DNA of 37,342 nt from an uncultured Pseudomonadota bacterium (GTDB taxonomy: Bacteria > Myxococcota_A > UBA796 > SXON01). The stretch lies in the NCBI GenBank assembly GCA_903900265.1, contig CAIUMM010000235.1, positions 1 to 37,342 of the forward strand, in the 5' to 3' direction. A program made the translations under genes and the position numbers. Below, in pieces: positions 15,632-23,884 of this stretch. Numbering within the stretch: position 1 is the first letter of the stretch; every line of letters starts with the position of its first letter. The notes beneath the pieces were generated by a model, which saw only the letters and a list, made by a program, of their open reading frames with translations, was not told the DNA's origin and searched no databases.

Positions 15632-15824
15632 GGGCGGGGGTGGGGTCGGGGATCGGGCCGAACTCGAGGTGGAGCTCGCGATCGCGAACGGACCAGGTGA
15701 TGGAGCGAATCTCCGCTGGCGACGCCATCTGCGACGGCAACCGCCCCCGGATGGTCAGGGACGCCGGCGTTGTCGAGGTAGGGCGCGTACGCCCGCAGGC
15801 CACCCTCCGGACTCCGCAGGGCAA
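15585..15824 (-). CDS. Possible small leftward ORF, 79 codons, doubtful
   Basis: This frame has GC-rich third positions and one protein-like stretch (S-P-A-E-I-R-S-I-T-W-S-V-R-D-R-E-L-H-L-E-F-G). It lacks a convincing start (a TTG at 15824, or an internal ATG) and its C-terminal end runs through the GGGGAC repeats. It may be the 3' remnant of a lost gene rather than an active one. Apart from this, the stretch 15305-16052 contains only repeats and no gene I can support. Confidence 0.25.
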   Translation of the reverse strand: MPCGVRRVACGRTRPTSTTPASLTIRGRLPSQMASPAEIRSITWSVRDRELHLEFGPIPDPTPARPRSVPTPPGTSFHS

Positions 15825-15872
15825 CGAGCCCGGAACGCTAGCGCAGAACCCTCCGCCGCCGGGGCCACCTCA

Positions 15873-15898
15873 GGGCGGCGCACAAGGGCGGCGCACAA
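15873..15898. repeat. Perfect tandem 13-bp duplication
   Basis: GGGCGGCGCACAA is present twice, head to tail, at 15873-15885 and 15886-15898, in the leader of the phosphatase/MBL cassette. A slightly AT-richer patch (15903-15921) and a small CCGGT/ACCGG stem (15937-15949) follow before the first gene. It may be a regulator half-site pair or a slippage product. Confidence 0.6.
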
Positions 15899-16052
15899 GG
15901 CCCGTAAAAGCGTATGGTTTTGCGCCGCGGCCCGGTCCGGTCGCACCGGCGCGGGACGCGGGCGACCGGGATCGACGAGCATCCAGGGAGGCGGCTCGCC
16001 AGACCGATCGGCGAAGCTTGCCGCCAACCGGCTGAACGGCTAACGGACGCGC

Positions 16053-16784
16053 ATGAAGCGCCTCCTTTCCCTTCGTCACGCCCGGCCGATCCTCACTATG
16101 CTCCCGGCGAACTCGCCGGTGCCAGAGGACGACGCCAACGACCTCTCGGCTGACGGAGCCTCTCAAGCGACGGAGCTCGCGAAGCGCCTCAAGCGGAGCC
16201 TGAAGGAGCTGGGGAAAATTGCGGTCGTGACATCCCCCGCGAAGCGCTGCAGCACGACGGCCTCAGCGATCGCCGCGCAGCTCGGTGCCACGGTTTCGGT
16301 GGACCCGCGCCTCGGGGCGCGGGCATTCGATCGCAGCATGGTGAGGACGGTCGCCGAGCTTCGGGCCTGGCAAAACACGGCCCTCCGGGATCCCTTTTCC
16401 CGGGTCGGTACCGGCGAGTCGGAATTTGACCAGCGCAACAGGGTTGGAGCATGGTTGGCCAGTGCCCTAGGGATGGAGACCGCCGACACCGTGATCGCGG
16501 TGACCCACGGATCGGCCATTGAGCACCTCGGAGGCGCGATTCTCGGGAGCGCCATTCAGGGGATGGAGGCGATCTTCTTGGAGTGTGACCATGCGCGGTT
16601 CCACTCATGGAGGGTTGAGGCGACGCCTTCTCAAACGCTGGGCTGGGTTCTGGAAGGCGTGAACCTCGATGATTTGTCGAGGGTCTTCGCTGATGCGGAA
16701 GAACGCCGTCGCCTGCGGGCCGGTCAGCCTGCGGTGCCGCCGCCCGGGCCCGTCGTCATGCACGAGGCGTACTACGTCCGATGA
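16053..16784 (+). CDS. Histidine phosphatase (phosphoglycerate mutase-like), 243 aa
   Basis: The catalytic pocket of the histidine phosphatase superfamily is visible: L-S-L-R-H-A-R-P at the N-terminus (Arg8, nucleophile His9), L-S-A-D-G-A-S-Q-A (near 36), V-V-T-S-P-A-K-R-C-S-T-T-A (Arg near 65) and V-T-H-G-S-A-I-E-H with the second His152. The family removes phosphate from sugars, peptides or nucleotides; the substrate cannot be read from sequence. The C-terminal 50 residues are extra compared with the small SixA type. It overlaps the next gene by four bases (ATGA), so it is the first of three coupled genes. Base composition looks less GC-rich than in flanking genes, suggesting separate acquisition. 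Confidence 0.8.
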   Translation: MKRLLSLRHARPILTMLPANSPVPEDDANDLSADGASQATELAKRLKRSLKELGKIAVVTSPAKRCSTTASAIAAQLGATVSVDPRLGARAFDRSMVRTVAELRAWQNTALRDPFSRVGTGESEFDQRNRVGAWLASALGMETADTVIAVTHGSAIEHLGGAILGSAIQGMEAIFLECDHARFHSWRVEATPSQTLGWVLEGVNLDDLSRVFADAEERRRLRAGQPAVPPPGPVVMHEAYYVR

Positions 16785-18202
16785 ACTTGCAGTTCCTGGG
16801 GCATAATGCCTGGCTCGCGGGGACATCTTCTTTGGGGCCGTCGCTTGCGGTCGATCCGCTCCTCCTAGATGACTTCGGGTTCGGACCGGATCGCCCCTTT
16901 CTGGTACATCCGCCGAGGAGGATTTATCGGAGCTTGGTGGAGCGAATCGGGGCCGTCCTTCTTACCCACGAGCACAGCGACCACGTAGACCTTGCCTCAC
17001 TGCGGATGCTCCCCCGGGAGACGTGCGTGTTCATGGGCCCGCTGATGCCTGCATGGATCGAGAGGGCGGTTTGCGAATTGGGACTCCGAGTTCTTCGCCT
17101 TGAATTCAACACGACGGTGGAAGTCTGTGGGCTCTTTCTTCGTCTGTACCCCTGCTCGCCACAAACGGCCTTCTGGGAGCAGCGAGTCTCCCAGTTCCTG
17201 ATCAGCAGTACGCCCACGTTTCTCGACTCCGCGTTCTCCGCTGTGGATGCCGTGGTGTCCGATCAATTCCTAGCGGAGATCACCGCGGGAGCGATCCCGG
17301 CGCCCAGCGCGGTGCTGGTGTCCAACAATTCCTCGGTGAGGGCTGGGAAAGGGTCCGCCCTCGGATCAGATTCCCGCGCGCGGGAGTGGCGCGGACACAA
17401 GGTCACGGGCGTCTCGATCCTCCACGAACTCCTCGACGTGTTTCCTGCGGCGATCCCCGGATCACCCGCAATAGTTCTCTGCGGGGGTGGTTTTTGCCGT
17501 CGCGGAGAACTCCTCCAGTGGCCATTCGCCTGTCAATGGGATCTCGCCGGGATTGCTACGGAGCTCACCGTGAAACAGGTCTTCGGGCCTCTTCCGGGCC
17601 AGCGGCTTTGCCTTGAGCATCGAGGCATCCGTCTTGTCGATGACGACGCGAACGAGGTGTCAGTTGACCAGCCATACGCCCATGTGGCGGGCGCGCCCGG
17701 CTCAGTGTCGAAATTGGAGGAAGCCGCCCTCGACTCCGCTACGACGGGGCTCCAAGGCTCGGACGACTCGGGGCTCATTGCTCGCTGCGAGCGCGCCCTC
17801 AGTGAGTTGGAAACCGCGATCTTGTGCAGTGGAATTGCTGACTATTGGTGGTTGATGCGCGCGCGCGGGATCCACAGGCCTTTCGGATTCGTCTGCGAGT
17901 TCGTGCGCCGCCCATGTCGCCAGGGTACCCGCTACGCGCTGGACATGGAGGAGGCCAAATTTGTGCGGGTGAGGTCAGCCGACGCCGATTTACCCGTCTG
18001 CGAGCTGGCGGCGTTCGGTATTGCTGTCGAGCCTCAATCGCTATTGGATCTCGTCAACGGCCGTCGCCAGATCTGGGACTTGGTGGGGGACGAGCTCGAC
18101 TCCTGGCATCCTGACATGCCGCTAGAGAGCCCGGTCGCACTGCTCTACGCGCTATTCGGTGAGCAGGTTCGCGGGGATCTTGCATCCGCGTTGTGTTCCT
18201 GA
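16781..18202 (+). CDS. Metallo-beta-lactamase-fold hydrolase with extra C-terminal domain (MBL-1)
   Basis: The 473-aa product starts with an MBL fold of the UlaG/CMP-sialic-acid-hydroxylase-like kind: G-H-N-A-W-L, D-P-L-L-L-D-D and the intact metal motif T-H-E-H-S-D-H-V-D (62-70). Later metal ligands are not certain. The last 120 residues form a second domain (F-G-F-V-C-E-F-V-R-R...E-A-K-F-V-R-V) and end in a helical unit S-L-L-D-L-V-N-G-R-R-Q-I-W-D. The same two-domain layout recurs in the next gene, so the two are paralogues. Coupled to the phosphatase by ATGA and to the next gene by TGATG. A hydrolytic or oxidative step on a phosphorylated small molecule is possible; substrate unknown. Confidence 0.75.
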   Translation: MNLQFLGHNAWLAGTSSLGPSLAVDPLLLDDFGFGPDRPFLVHPPRRIYRSLVERIGAVLLTHEHSDHVDLASLRMLPRETCVFMGPLMPAWIERAVCELGLRVLRLEFNTTVEVCGLFLRLYPCSPQTAFWEQRVSQFLISSTPTFLDSAFSAVDAVVSDQFLAEITAGAIPAPSAVLVSNNSSVRAGKGSALGSDSRAREWRGHKVTGVSILHELLDVFPAAIPGSPAIVLCGGGFCRRGELLQWPFACQWDLAGIATELTVKQVFGPLPGQRLCLEHRGIRLVDDDANEVSVDQPYAHVAGAPGSVSKLEEAALDSATTGLQGSDDSGLIARCERALSELETAILCSGIADYWWLMRARGIHRPFGFVCEFVRRPCRQGTRYALDMEEAKFVRVRSADADLPVCELAAFGIAVEPQSLLDLVNGRRQIWDLVGDELDSWHPDMPLESPVALLYALFGEQVRGDLASALCS

Positions 18203-19545
18203 TGCGCGGGCTCGTCCTGCGGAACGTGGTTCATCAATCCTGGCTCGTTAGCGTCGCTGGCCAGGATGGAGGGGTCCTCGTAGACCCCTTGATGTGTGGC
18301 TCGTTTGGGTCCTCCGGGAGCATCCGATTCGGCGAGCAGCCGGAGTTGGTGCTGCCCGAGGGCACCATGACCGGTCTCGATGCCATCGTCGTAACGAGTC
18401 CGCATTGTGACCACCTGGATATCCCTTCAATTAGACGGGCCCGGGCAGCGTCACCGCGGTGCCCGTTGTTGGCCTCGGCGATGCTTCCGAGTCATTCGCG
18501 GCGGGCGCTCGCCGTCGCGGCAGAGGACGCCATCGCCGTACCCAGAACGTCGTTCGCGCAGCTGGGGGGGTTCAAGATCGGGTTCTCGCCAGCCGAGTAT
18601 TCGGGGCATCCCTGGGAGAGGGGCGCTCATCACCTGGTGGTGTCGGCAGAGGGGGAGTCGGTACTGTTCGTCTCAGACGGCGGTCCACCGACGAGAGATG
18701 GTATCCAGGCGCTCTGGGAGCAGTTGGGCAAGCCGCGCCTGTCGGCAGTGCTACTGGCCGACAACAGCTACATTCGCGGCGGACGAAGAGCCGGGCTGTT
18801 CAAGAACGAGAACGGCCGCGGCGCCCCCTCGATGCTTGACTGCGTTTCTGGGCAGTGCGAGATGGGGCTTCGACACCTTCCGAACGAGCCCAGCCTCGTG
18901 GTTCTCGCTGGAAGCGGTTTCGCGGCCGCGGACCATCACGGGATCGCCCGGTTCGATGCATGGAATGTTGGCGCGCTGGCTCAACTGGAGACCCGTTGGC
19001 CGCTCCGGCACTCGGCCCCGGGCGACGGCTTTGCCATCGAAGCCGGCCTTGCGTCCGACCTTGGGCCCGGCGTGACTAGTAGTCCTCTGGCGCTCGCGGT
19101 CCCGCAGGAGGACTCTGACGTGCCCGACGGGACTGAACGCCGGCTACTTGACGCCCTCCGAGTGCCGTTCCTTCTCAGCGGTCTCGGCCGAGGCGCGGTC
19201 TTCTGCAACCAGATCGGCGAGCGTCGTTTCGGGCCGGTTCGGCTGGCAATCAGGCTTACCAGTGCATACCACGCTACCCGGTGCTTCGGCCTGGACCTCG
19301 CGCGGGCGGAGTTCGTGCCTCTCCCGAGCCTGCCGGCTGGCTGCGATACGGAGGCGTATCCGTTCGGCTTGGAGATTCCCATTTCGTGGCTCTTAGCGAT
19401 CCTCAAGGGAGAACTTGGGGTATGGGATGCGTCGATCTCAGATCGGACGCGGCAGTGGTTCGTCGGCTCCCACTCCCCGTTGAGCGTGCTCGCGGCGCTG
19501 ATGTCGGCGTCCGTGTCGCCGCAGGGTCTCCGCGGCCTGCGCTGA
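18202..19545 (+). CDS. Paralogous MBL-fold protein with degenerate metal motif (MBL-2)
   Basis: The ATG at 18202 overlaps the upstream stop; a GTG at 18193 is the alternative. The 447-aa product has the layout of the preceding protein: an H-Q-S-W-L-V start, V-D-P-L, an MBL core, and a C-terminal domain with A-E-F-V-P-L...P-F-G-L-E-I and S-W-L-L-A-I-L-K-G-E-L-G-V-W-D. Its metal motif reads T-S-P-H-C-D-H-L-D (65-73): the first His of H-x-H-x-D-H is Ser66 while His68, Asp70 and His71 remain. It may be a one-metal enzyme or a non-catalytic partner of MBL-1. A GGCCC/GGGCC hairpin follows the stop. Confidence 0.7.
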   Translation: MRGLVLRNVVHQSWLVSVAGQDGGVLVDPLMCGSFGSSGSIRFGEQPELVLPEGTMTGLDAIVVTSPHCDHLDIPSIRRARAASPRCPLLASAMLPSHSRRALAVAAEDAIAVPRTSFAQLGGFKIGFSPAEYSGHPWERGAHHLVVSAEGESVLFVSDGGPPTRDGIQALWEQLGKPRLSAVLLADNSYIRGGRRAGLFKNENGRGAPSMLDCVSGQCEMGLRHLPNEPSLVVLAGSGFAAADHHGIARFDAWNVGALAQLETRWPLRHSAPGDGFAIEAGLASDLGPGVTSSPLALAVPQEDSDVPDGTERRLLDALRVPFLLSGLGRGAVFCNQIGERRFGPVRLAIRLTSAYHATRCFGLDLARAEFVPLPSLPAGCDTEAYPFGLEIPISWLLAILKGELGVWDASISDRTRQWFVGSHSPLSVLAALMSASVSPQGLRGLR

Positions 19546-19553
19546 CCATAGCT

Positions 19554-19569
19554 GGCCCGCTGCAGGGCC
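19554..19569 (+). terminator. Hairpin after the phosphatase/MBL cassette
   Basis: GGCCC at 19554-19558 pairs with GGGCC at 19565-19569 around a six-base loop, nine bases after the MBL-2 stop. There is no T-tract, so it is at best a weak intrinsic terminator. Confidence 0.3.
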
Positions 19570-19574
19570 GGGCA

Positions 19575-19603
19575 TCAACCCGTGCGGCGCGCGCCGCTAT
19601 ACT
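19575..19603 (+). promoter_or_regulatory. Possible sigma70-type promoter before array 2
   Basis: TATACT at 19598-19603 matches the -10 consensus in five of six bases, with TCAACC (three of six to TTGACA) 17 bp upstream. It would read rightward into the array and the 385-aa gene, leaving a leader of nearly 480 bases. No other good promoter was seen in 19546-20076. Confidence 0.3.
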
Positions 19604-19760
19604 CCCCCCTCCAAAACCTGCATCTGAACCCGGGTTTCCGCGCTCGGCCTCAAGCAGATAGTTCGAACTCCATCCACGAAGGGGACCCTGCATGGACAGC
19701 TGATCGGGCGCGGGCGTCAAGGTGCGGCCACGACACGACGACAAGGAATCGCTCCATCGC

Positions 19761-19961
19761 GCGGGAGACGCCCGCCTCCACCGGCGGGGGGAGAGGGAGA
19801 TGCTCGTCCGACCGCGGGAGAGCCGCCCGCCTCGGAGCGCGGCGCGCTCGCCACCGCGGGAGGAGCATCAATTCTCCGCGGGAGACGCCGCCGACCCCGG
19901 CGGGAGACACCCCATTCCGGTCGCATCGCCCGCGGGAGACGGTACATGAAGCACCTCCCGC
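19761..19961. repeat. Second GCGGGAGA array, spaced in whole helical turns (array 2)
   Basis: The core GCGGGAGA or GCGGGAGG begins at 19761, 19814, 19856, 19878, 19900 and 19932, with an inverted core at 19955-19961. Intervals are 53, 42, 22, 22 and 32 bp, close to 5, 4, 2, 2 and 3 turns of DNA. Most intervals are not multiples of three, so the phasing is not a coding repeat. It uses the same core as array 1, 5 kb away, and lies upstream of the rightward 385-aa gene operon. Confidence 0.8.
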
Positions 19962-20076
19962 GGCGTCCCGACCCTGGTTCCAAGCGGAATACCGCACGAT
20001 CCAACGCAGGAGTTGCGTGATTCCACGGGCTTGTCATCGGTCTCGCCGCTCGCCATGTTGACGGCGCGAGGCAGAC

Positions 20077-21234
20077 ATGGACCTGGTGTTCGACGACCTG
20101 AACGAGACGGAGCGGCGCATTCACGAGCTGCGCGCCGACATCGGCTACCTGTCGCTCTGCGAGATCCTCGATCGCCAGAACGACCGCACGCTCGTCCGCG
20201 TCGACTTCAGCGTGAGCCAGCTCGGCGGCTACCTGCGCGACGACCGCCCGCCCCTCTCTCGCTCCGAGCGCGAGCGGATGCCCGCGGACGACGAGCCCGA
20301 GGAGGATGAGGACGGCGACGCCGACGAGGACAACGACGACGAAGACGACCGCGGGCCCCGCCTCTCGGACCTTGGCGTGCCCGACTCCTCGCTCCCCTCC
20401 CTCGAACAGCTCGCCCGCGCCGCCACGCGCTGGATCAAGCACACCTGCGCCGGGTTCATGGTCGGGGAGACCGTCCGCGACTTCAAGATCCGCGTGTTCA
20501 GCGCGAAGGGCCACAAGACGATCCACGCGCGGCGGTTCACCGTCCGGGACCTCGACAGAGAGCGCGCCGCCAAGGCCCCTATCGCCGCGCCAGCGCCAAT
20601 CGCCGTCGCCCTCACGCCCACGGTCGTTCCGATCAAGCCCGAGCCCGGACGCTCGGAGGCGCTCCCCGAAGCCCGCGCCTGGCGCGCGTTGAGCGACGGC
20701 TACACGAACTTGATCGGGCTCATCCAGCCCAGCTACGCACACCTCGCCACGCTCCAGAACGCCGCGCTGTCGAACCAACAGGGCGAGATCCAGCAGCTCC
20801 GGGAAGGACTGGAGACGTTGAGCGGTGAGCTGGTCAAGCTCCGCGTCGGCCTCGCAGAGGTGGACCAGGAAGGGCGCGCCGAGGTCGCGAAGCAGGAGCG
20901 CAACGACGGCCTGGGCAAACAGTTCATCTCCGAGGTGGGCCTCGTCGGCCGTACCTTCGTCGCCGGGAAGTTCGGCCTGCCCCCGGAGGTCGCGAAGCTC
21001 ACCGAGCTGGTCACGACGTCGCCCGAGCTCACGGCGGCGCTCCAGGATCCGGCCGTGCTCGAGCTGCTCGCCCGTCCCGAGGTCCGCGCCGAGTTCGGCC
21101 AGATGCTGAAGCAGACGGCGGCTGACCAGAAGGCCGCCCAGGCCGCCGCAGCGAAAGCCCAGGCAGAAGCCGCCGCGAAGGCCGCGTCTACCCCTCCATC
21201 TCCGCCGCCGGCGGATCCCCCGCCCGCGGCCTGA
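20077..21234 (+). CDS. Coiled-coil protein with acidic linker, 385 aa, first gene of the rightward operon
   Basis: ATG at 20077 follows GAGG. Residues 1-65 are helical (D-D-L-N-E-T-E-R-R-I-H-E-L-R); 66-90 are almost all Asp and Glu; 105-160 form a globular patch with W-I-K-H-T-C-A-G-F and F-K-I-R-V-F-S-A-K-G. Residues about 220-275 are a likely coiled coil (Q-G-E-I-Q-Q-L-R-E-G-L-E-T-L-S-G-E-L-V-K-L). A helical part follows, and the C-terminus is an Ala/Lys helix with a Pro-rich tail. No catalytic motif or known family. It is the first gene after array 2. Confidence 0.65.
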   Translation: MDLVFDDLNETERRIHELRADIGYLSLCEILDRQNDRTLVRVDFSVSQLGGYLRDDRPPLSRSERERMPADDEPEEDEDGDADEDNDDEDDRGPRLSDLGVPDSSLPSLEQLARAATRWIKHTCAGFMVGETVRDFKIRVFSAKGHKTIHARRFTVRDLDRERAAKAPIAAPAPIAVALTPTVVPIKPEPGRSEALPEARAWRALSDGYTNLIGLIQPSYAHLATLQNAALSNQQGEIQQLREGLETLSGELVKLRVGLAEVDQEGRAEVAKQERNDGLGKQFISEVGLVGRTFVAGKFGLPPEVAKLTELVTTSPELTAALQDPAVLELLARPEVRAEFGQMLKQTAADQKAAQAAAAKAQAEAAAKAASTPPSPPPADPPPAA

Positions 21235-21266
21235 CTCGCTCCATCGTCCCTCACCAGGAGGCTTCC

Positions 21267-21905
21267 ATGCCCACGACTCCCGCTCCCCGTCTGCCCCGCG
21301 CCCGCACCGTCCGCCCCGAGGCGCCGCGTCCGCCCGAATGGGCCCGCATCGCCGAGAAGTTCTACACCGACAGCTTCGACGCCCGCGACGGCGACGCCTT
21401 CGTCGAGTCCTGCGAGGCGTTCTGCGAGCTCTCGCCCCAGGAGCGCGCGTTCCACCAGGCGCACCTCGCGTTCCGGCAGGTCCAGGCGCTCGCCGACATC
21501 CATGCGACGCTCAAGGGCATCGAGGTCGGCCTCGCCCGCCTCGACCCGAAGGCGCTCGCGTCACTGAAGCACCTCTCGGGCATCCGCAAGTCGCTCGGCT
21601 CGATCTCCCGGGGCCAGCAGGACGTGCTCGACGCGCTGGAGGGCGACGAGGCCACGGTCCGCGGCGAGCCTCGGAAGCCCAGCGACGAGGAAGAGGACGA
21701 GGAAGACGACGACGACGACAGCGAGCCCTCCGACCTCGCCGATGCCGTCGGCTCCGACGGGGTGCCCGACGACATCGAGGAGGAGGACCATGGCACCGGG
21801 GATCACCCCACGCTGATCCCCGAGGTGCTCCCGGCCGGGAGCCGCCGCCCGCCCGTGCTCACGGCGGAGGACGTGCTCGCGAGCCGCGCGCGAGGTGAGT
21901 CGTGA
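21267..21905 (+). CDS. Helical protein with acidic tail region, 212 aa
   Basis: ATG at 21267 has a strong AGGAGG site. Residues 1-25 are Pro/Arg-rich, 25-125 are helical with a conserved-looking A-F-V-E-S-C-E-A-F-C-E-L-S and repeated Leu spacing, and about 135-175 consist mainly of Glu, Asp and Ser. The C-terminal 35 residues are Pro-rich and end L-T-A-E-D-V-L-A-S-R-A-R. The acidic linker resembles those in the preceding gene and in the leftward operon. No family recognised. It overlaps the next gene by GTGA. Confidence 0.6.
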   Translation: MPTTPAPRLPRARTVRPEAPRPPEWARIAEKFYTDSFDARDGDAFVESCEAFCELSPQERAFHQAHLAFRQVQALADIHATLKGIEVGLARLDPKALASLKHLSGIRKSLGSISRGQQDVLDALEGDEATVRGEPRKPSDEEEDEEDDDDDSEPSDLADAVGSDGVPDDIEEEDHGTGDHPTLIPEVLPAGSRRPPVLTAEDVLASRARGES

Positions 21906-22396
21906 ACCCCGCCCTGCGCGATGACCCGAGGGCGCTCCGCGTCAACCTCACGGTGCCCTCGTCCGGCATTCGCATCGGCCCGTTCGCGATCGATGCGCTC
22001 AAGACCATGCTCGGCACCGACCTCGGCGAGATCCTGTCGCCGATGCTCGTCGGCCCCCGCCAGACGCGCACGCTGCCGACCGGCGGCGTGGTGGACGTGT
22101 ACCCGCTCGCCATCCCCGATGGCGAAGGGCTGTCCATCCCGCTCAAGCTGTTCGGCGAGGTCGGGTTCCGGAACATGCAGGGGTTCCTCGTGCTCATCCT
22201 CCCTGCGGGGCTCGCGGAGGTGGTGCGCGAGCAGCTTGCCAGCGAGATCGCGAACAAGATGGCCGCCGGGCCGCGGATCACCACTGGCGGGTCGGGCGGG
22301 ATCATCGCCGAGTTCGCGGTGCGGCTCGTGCCGGGCATGCGGAAGTCGATCCCGCTCGGCGGGGTGGGCGAGATCGGCCTGGAGGCGGCGGCGTGA
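21902..22396 (+). CDS. Unknown 164-aa protein, compact alpha/beta
   Basis: It starts at GTG 21902, overlapping the preceding stop. The product begins with an amphipathic strand (L-R-V-N-L-T-V-P), then P-F-A-I-D-A-L-K-T-M-L-G-T-D-L-G-E-I-L, G-G-V-V-D-V-Y-P-L-A-I-P-D-G, and a hydrophobic helix-rich middle with L-V-L-I-L-P-A-G-L-A-E-V-V-R-E. It has no signal peptide and no Cys or His clusters. The three genes here are tightly coupled and likely act together. I do not recognise the family. Confidence 0.6.
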   Translation: MNPALRDDPRALRVNLTVPSSGIRIGPFAIDALKTMLGTDLGEILSPMLVGPRQTRTLPTGGVVDVYPLAIPDGEGLSIPLKLFGEVGFRNMQGFLVLILPAGLAEVVREQLASEIANKMAAGPRITTGGSGGIIAEFAVRLVPGMRKSIPLGGVGEIGLEAAA

Positions 22397-22689
22397 CCCA
22401 GGCCGGGCCGGTTCCGCTCCCGTTGTTCCCCGACCGCGCGGAGCCATTCTACGCGGGGCGAGGGCGCCGGCCGCGGGCGCAGGCGGCGGTGCTCTACGCG
22501 GTGCGGGCGCGGTCCCAGCCGAGCGGAGCGGAGGAGCTCGCCGGCACGTTGGGCCGGTCGCCGTCCAGCGTTCGACGGTGCCTCCGACTGCTGGTCATCG
22601 CCGGGCTGGTGCTTACCGTGGAATCGTCGAGGCGGGGGCGCCGCTGGGTGGGATCGGCGGCTCGGACTTGCACGGTCGACGGGGCTTGA
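22393..22689 (+). CDS. Winged-helix DNA-binding protein, 98 aa
   Basis: GTG start at 22393 overlaps the preceding stop. Residues about 30-80 form a winged helix of the IclR/MarR kind: A-A-V-L-Y-A-V-R-A-R, G-A-E-E-L-A-G-T-L-G-R-S-P-S-S-V-R-R-C-L-R-L-L-V-I-A-G-L-V, then a basic wing R-R-G-R-R-W. It is a plausible regulator of its own operon or a partner at the repeat arrays. The basic N-terminal segment may add DNA contacts. Effector domain absent. Confidence 0.65.
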   Translation: MTQAGPVPLPLFPDRAEPFYAGRGRRPRAQAAVLYAVRARSQPSGAEELAGTLGRSPSSVRRCLRLLVIAGLVLTVESSRRGRRWVGSAARTCTVDGA

Positions 22690-22723
22690 TACCTGTCCAT
22701 CCGTTCTCCAAAGCGGCCAACCG

Positions 22724-23884
22724 ATGTCAGACTTCTTATTGCCCACCTTCCTCCGGCAGACGCCGAAGGCATCCCTCGCGGCCTATTTTGTCGCGCGGGA
22801 CCTGTTCTCCGACCTCGACGTAGGCCAGCTCCGCCCCAACGAGATCGCGCCGCTCTTCGAACGCCTCCAGGCGCTCCCGGAAGACGTCAACGCACAGGTC
22901 CAGCGCGACTTCCAGGAGATCGCGCTCCTCGCGCACAAGCCGAACGTCGTCCTGCTGATGGACGAGGTGCGCAACGTGCGGCCCGACCTCGTGGGCGACG
23001 TGCTGGCCATCGAGAACTCCCACGGCCTCGCGGCGTGGTTCTATCTCCACGACGACCCTGACCTCGTGCCGATACGCGAGAACTGCCTACGCATCGCCCG
23101 CGTCCGCGAGCTCTCGTTCACGAAGGCGAAGCGCCGGAAGGGGCTCCCGAACTGCGTTCCTCGAACCGACGAGGAGACGCTCGGGGTGATGGCGAACGCG
23201 ATCAGCCAGCTGTTCCAGCAACAGGGACGCGGCCGCCGGTGCGTCGTCGAGCACTACCGGCAACTCAAGCCGCCGACGCACATCTTCGCCGCCTTCCCGG
23301 AGGACTTCCCGCAGGCGCGCGCGGAGTTCGAGACCGAGGGCCTCCGGTGGCCGTCACGGCGCCCGGCGCTCAACGTCGCCTTCGTGTACCGGCCCGACCA
23401 GGGCACGCTCGACGTGAGCGCGCCGGGCAAGCGAAAGGACGTGGACGCGCTCCTCGGCATCTTCATGGCCACAGCCCTCGCGTGGACCGGGCCGCTCCCC
23501 CGCCACAGCGAGCGTTGCTTCACGCTCCAGAACCTGCTCGACCCGCGCGCCGGCTTCCCCACCGAGCCAGCGGACGGCATCGAGCGAGTCGACGTGGTCG
23601 CCATGCACCTCGAACGTCTCGGCTCCACGCAGGAGGTGCACGTCATCGACGAGCCCCTGCCGCTCCCGGCGTTCCAGCAGCGCCTCGCCGACACGCTCAA
23701 GTTCAGGCTCGACGAGGCCCGCGTCGTAGGCGTCAAGCTACGGGTGACCTGGTTCGCGCCGGACGGCGGGAAGGCGCGCACCGCGACGTTCAGCCTCGGA
23801 CACCCCGACTCGCACGACCTCCGCGACCTGCCCGAACATCGCGTCATCTGGCGCTACCTCGATCGCTGGGGCCTCCAGGAGTGA
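22724..23884 (+). CDS. 386-aa protein, first half of a coupled two-gene pair
   Basis: ATG at 22724; its stop overlaps the GTG of the next gene. The N-terminal 60 residues are helical, and several strands follow (R-P-A-L-N-V-A-F-V-Y near 215, then G-T-L-D-V-S-A-P-G-K-R-K-D-V-D-A-L). Late in the chain V-V-G-V-K-L-R-V-T-W-F and W-R-Y-L-D-R-W-G-L stand out. The middle part P-P-T-H-I-F-A-A-F-P-E-D-F-P may be a conserved phrase. No known enzyme motif. The chain is complete and well coded. Together with the zinc-ribbon partner it looks like a conserved pair carried by mobile elements; I infer joint function from overlap only. Confidence 0.65.
   Translation: MSDFLLPTFLRQTPKASLAAYFVARDLFSDLDVGQLRPNEIAPLFERLQALPEDVNAQVQRDFQEIALLAHKPNVVLLMDEVRNVRPDLVGDVLAIENSHGLAAWFYLHDDPDLVPIRENCLRIARVRELSFTKAKRRKGLPNCVPRTDEETLGVMANAISQLFQQQGRGRRCVVEHYRQLKPPTHIFAAFPEDFPQARAEFETEGLRWPSRRPALNVAFVYRPDQGTLDVSAPGKRKDVDALLGIFMATALAWTGPLPRHSERCFTLQNLLDPRAGFPTEPADGIERVDVVAMHLERLGSTQEVHVIDEPLPLPAFQQRLADTLKFRLDEARVVGVKLRVTWFAPDGGKARTATFSLGHPDSHDLRDLPEHRVIWRYLDRWGLQE

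Noticed and set aside
19570..19690. tRNA-like segment with GTTCGAAC
   Set aside because: No cloverleaf with a 7-bp acceptor stem and anticodon arm could be formed around it.
19962..20076. Sigma54 (-24/-12) promoter between array 2 and the 385-aa gene
   Set aside because: No GG-N10-GC with a supporting TTGC context was found here or downstream of arrays 1 and 3 by eye; a matrix scan would be needed.
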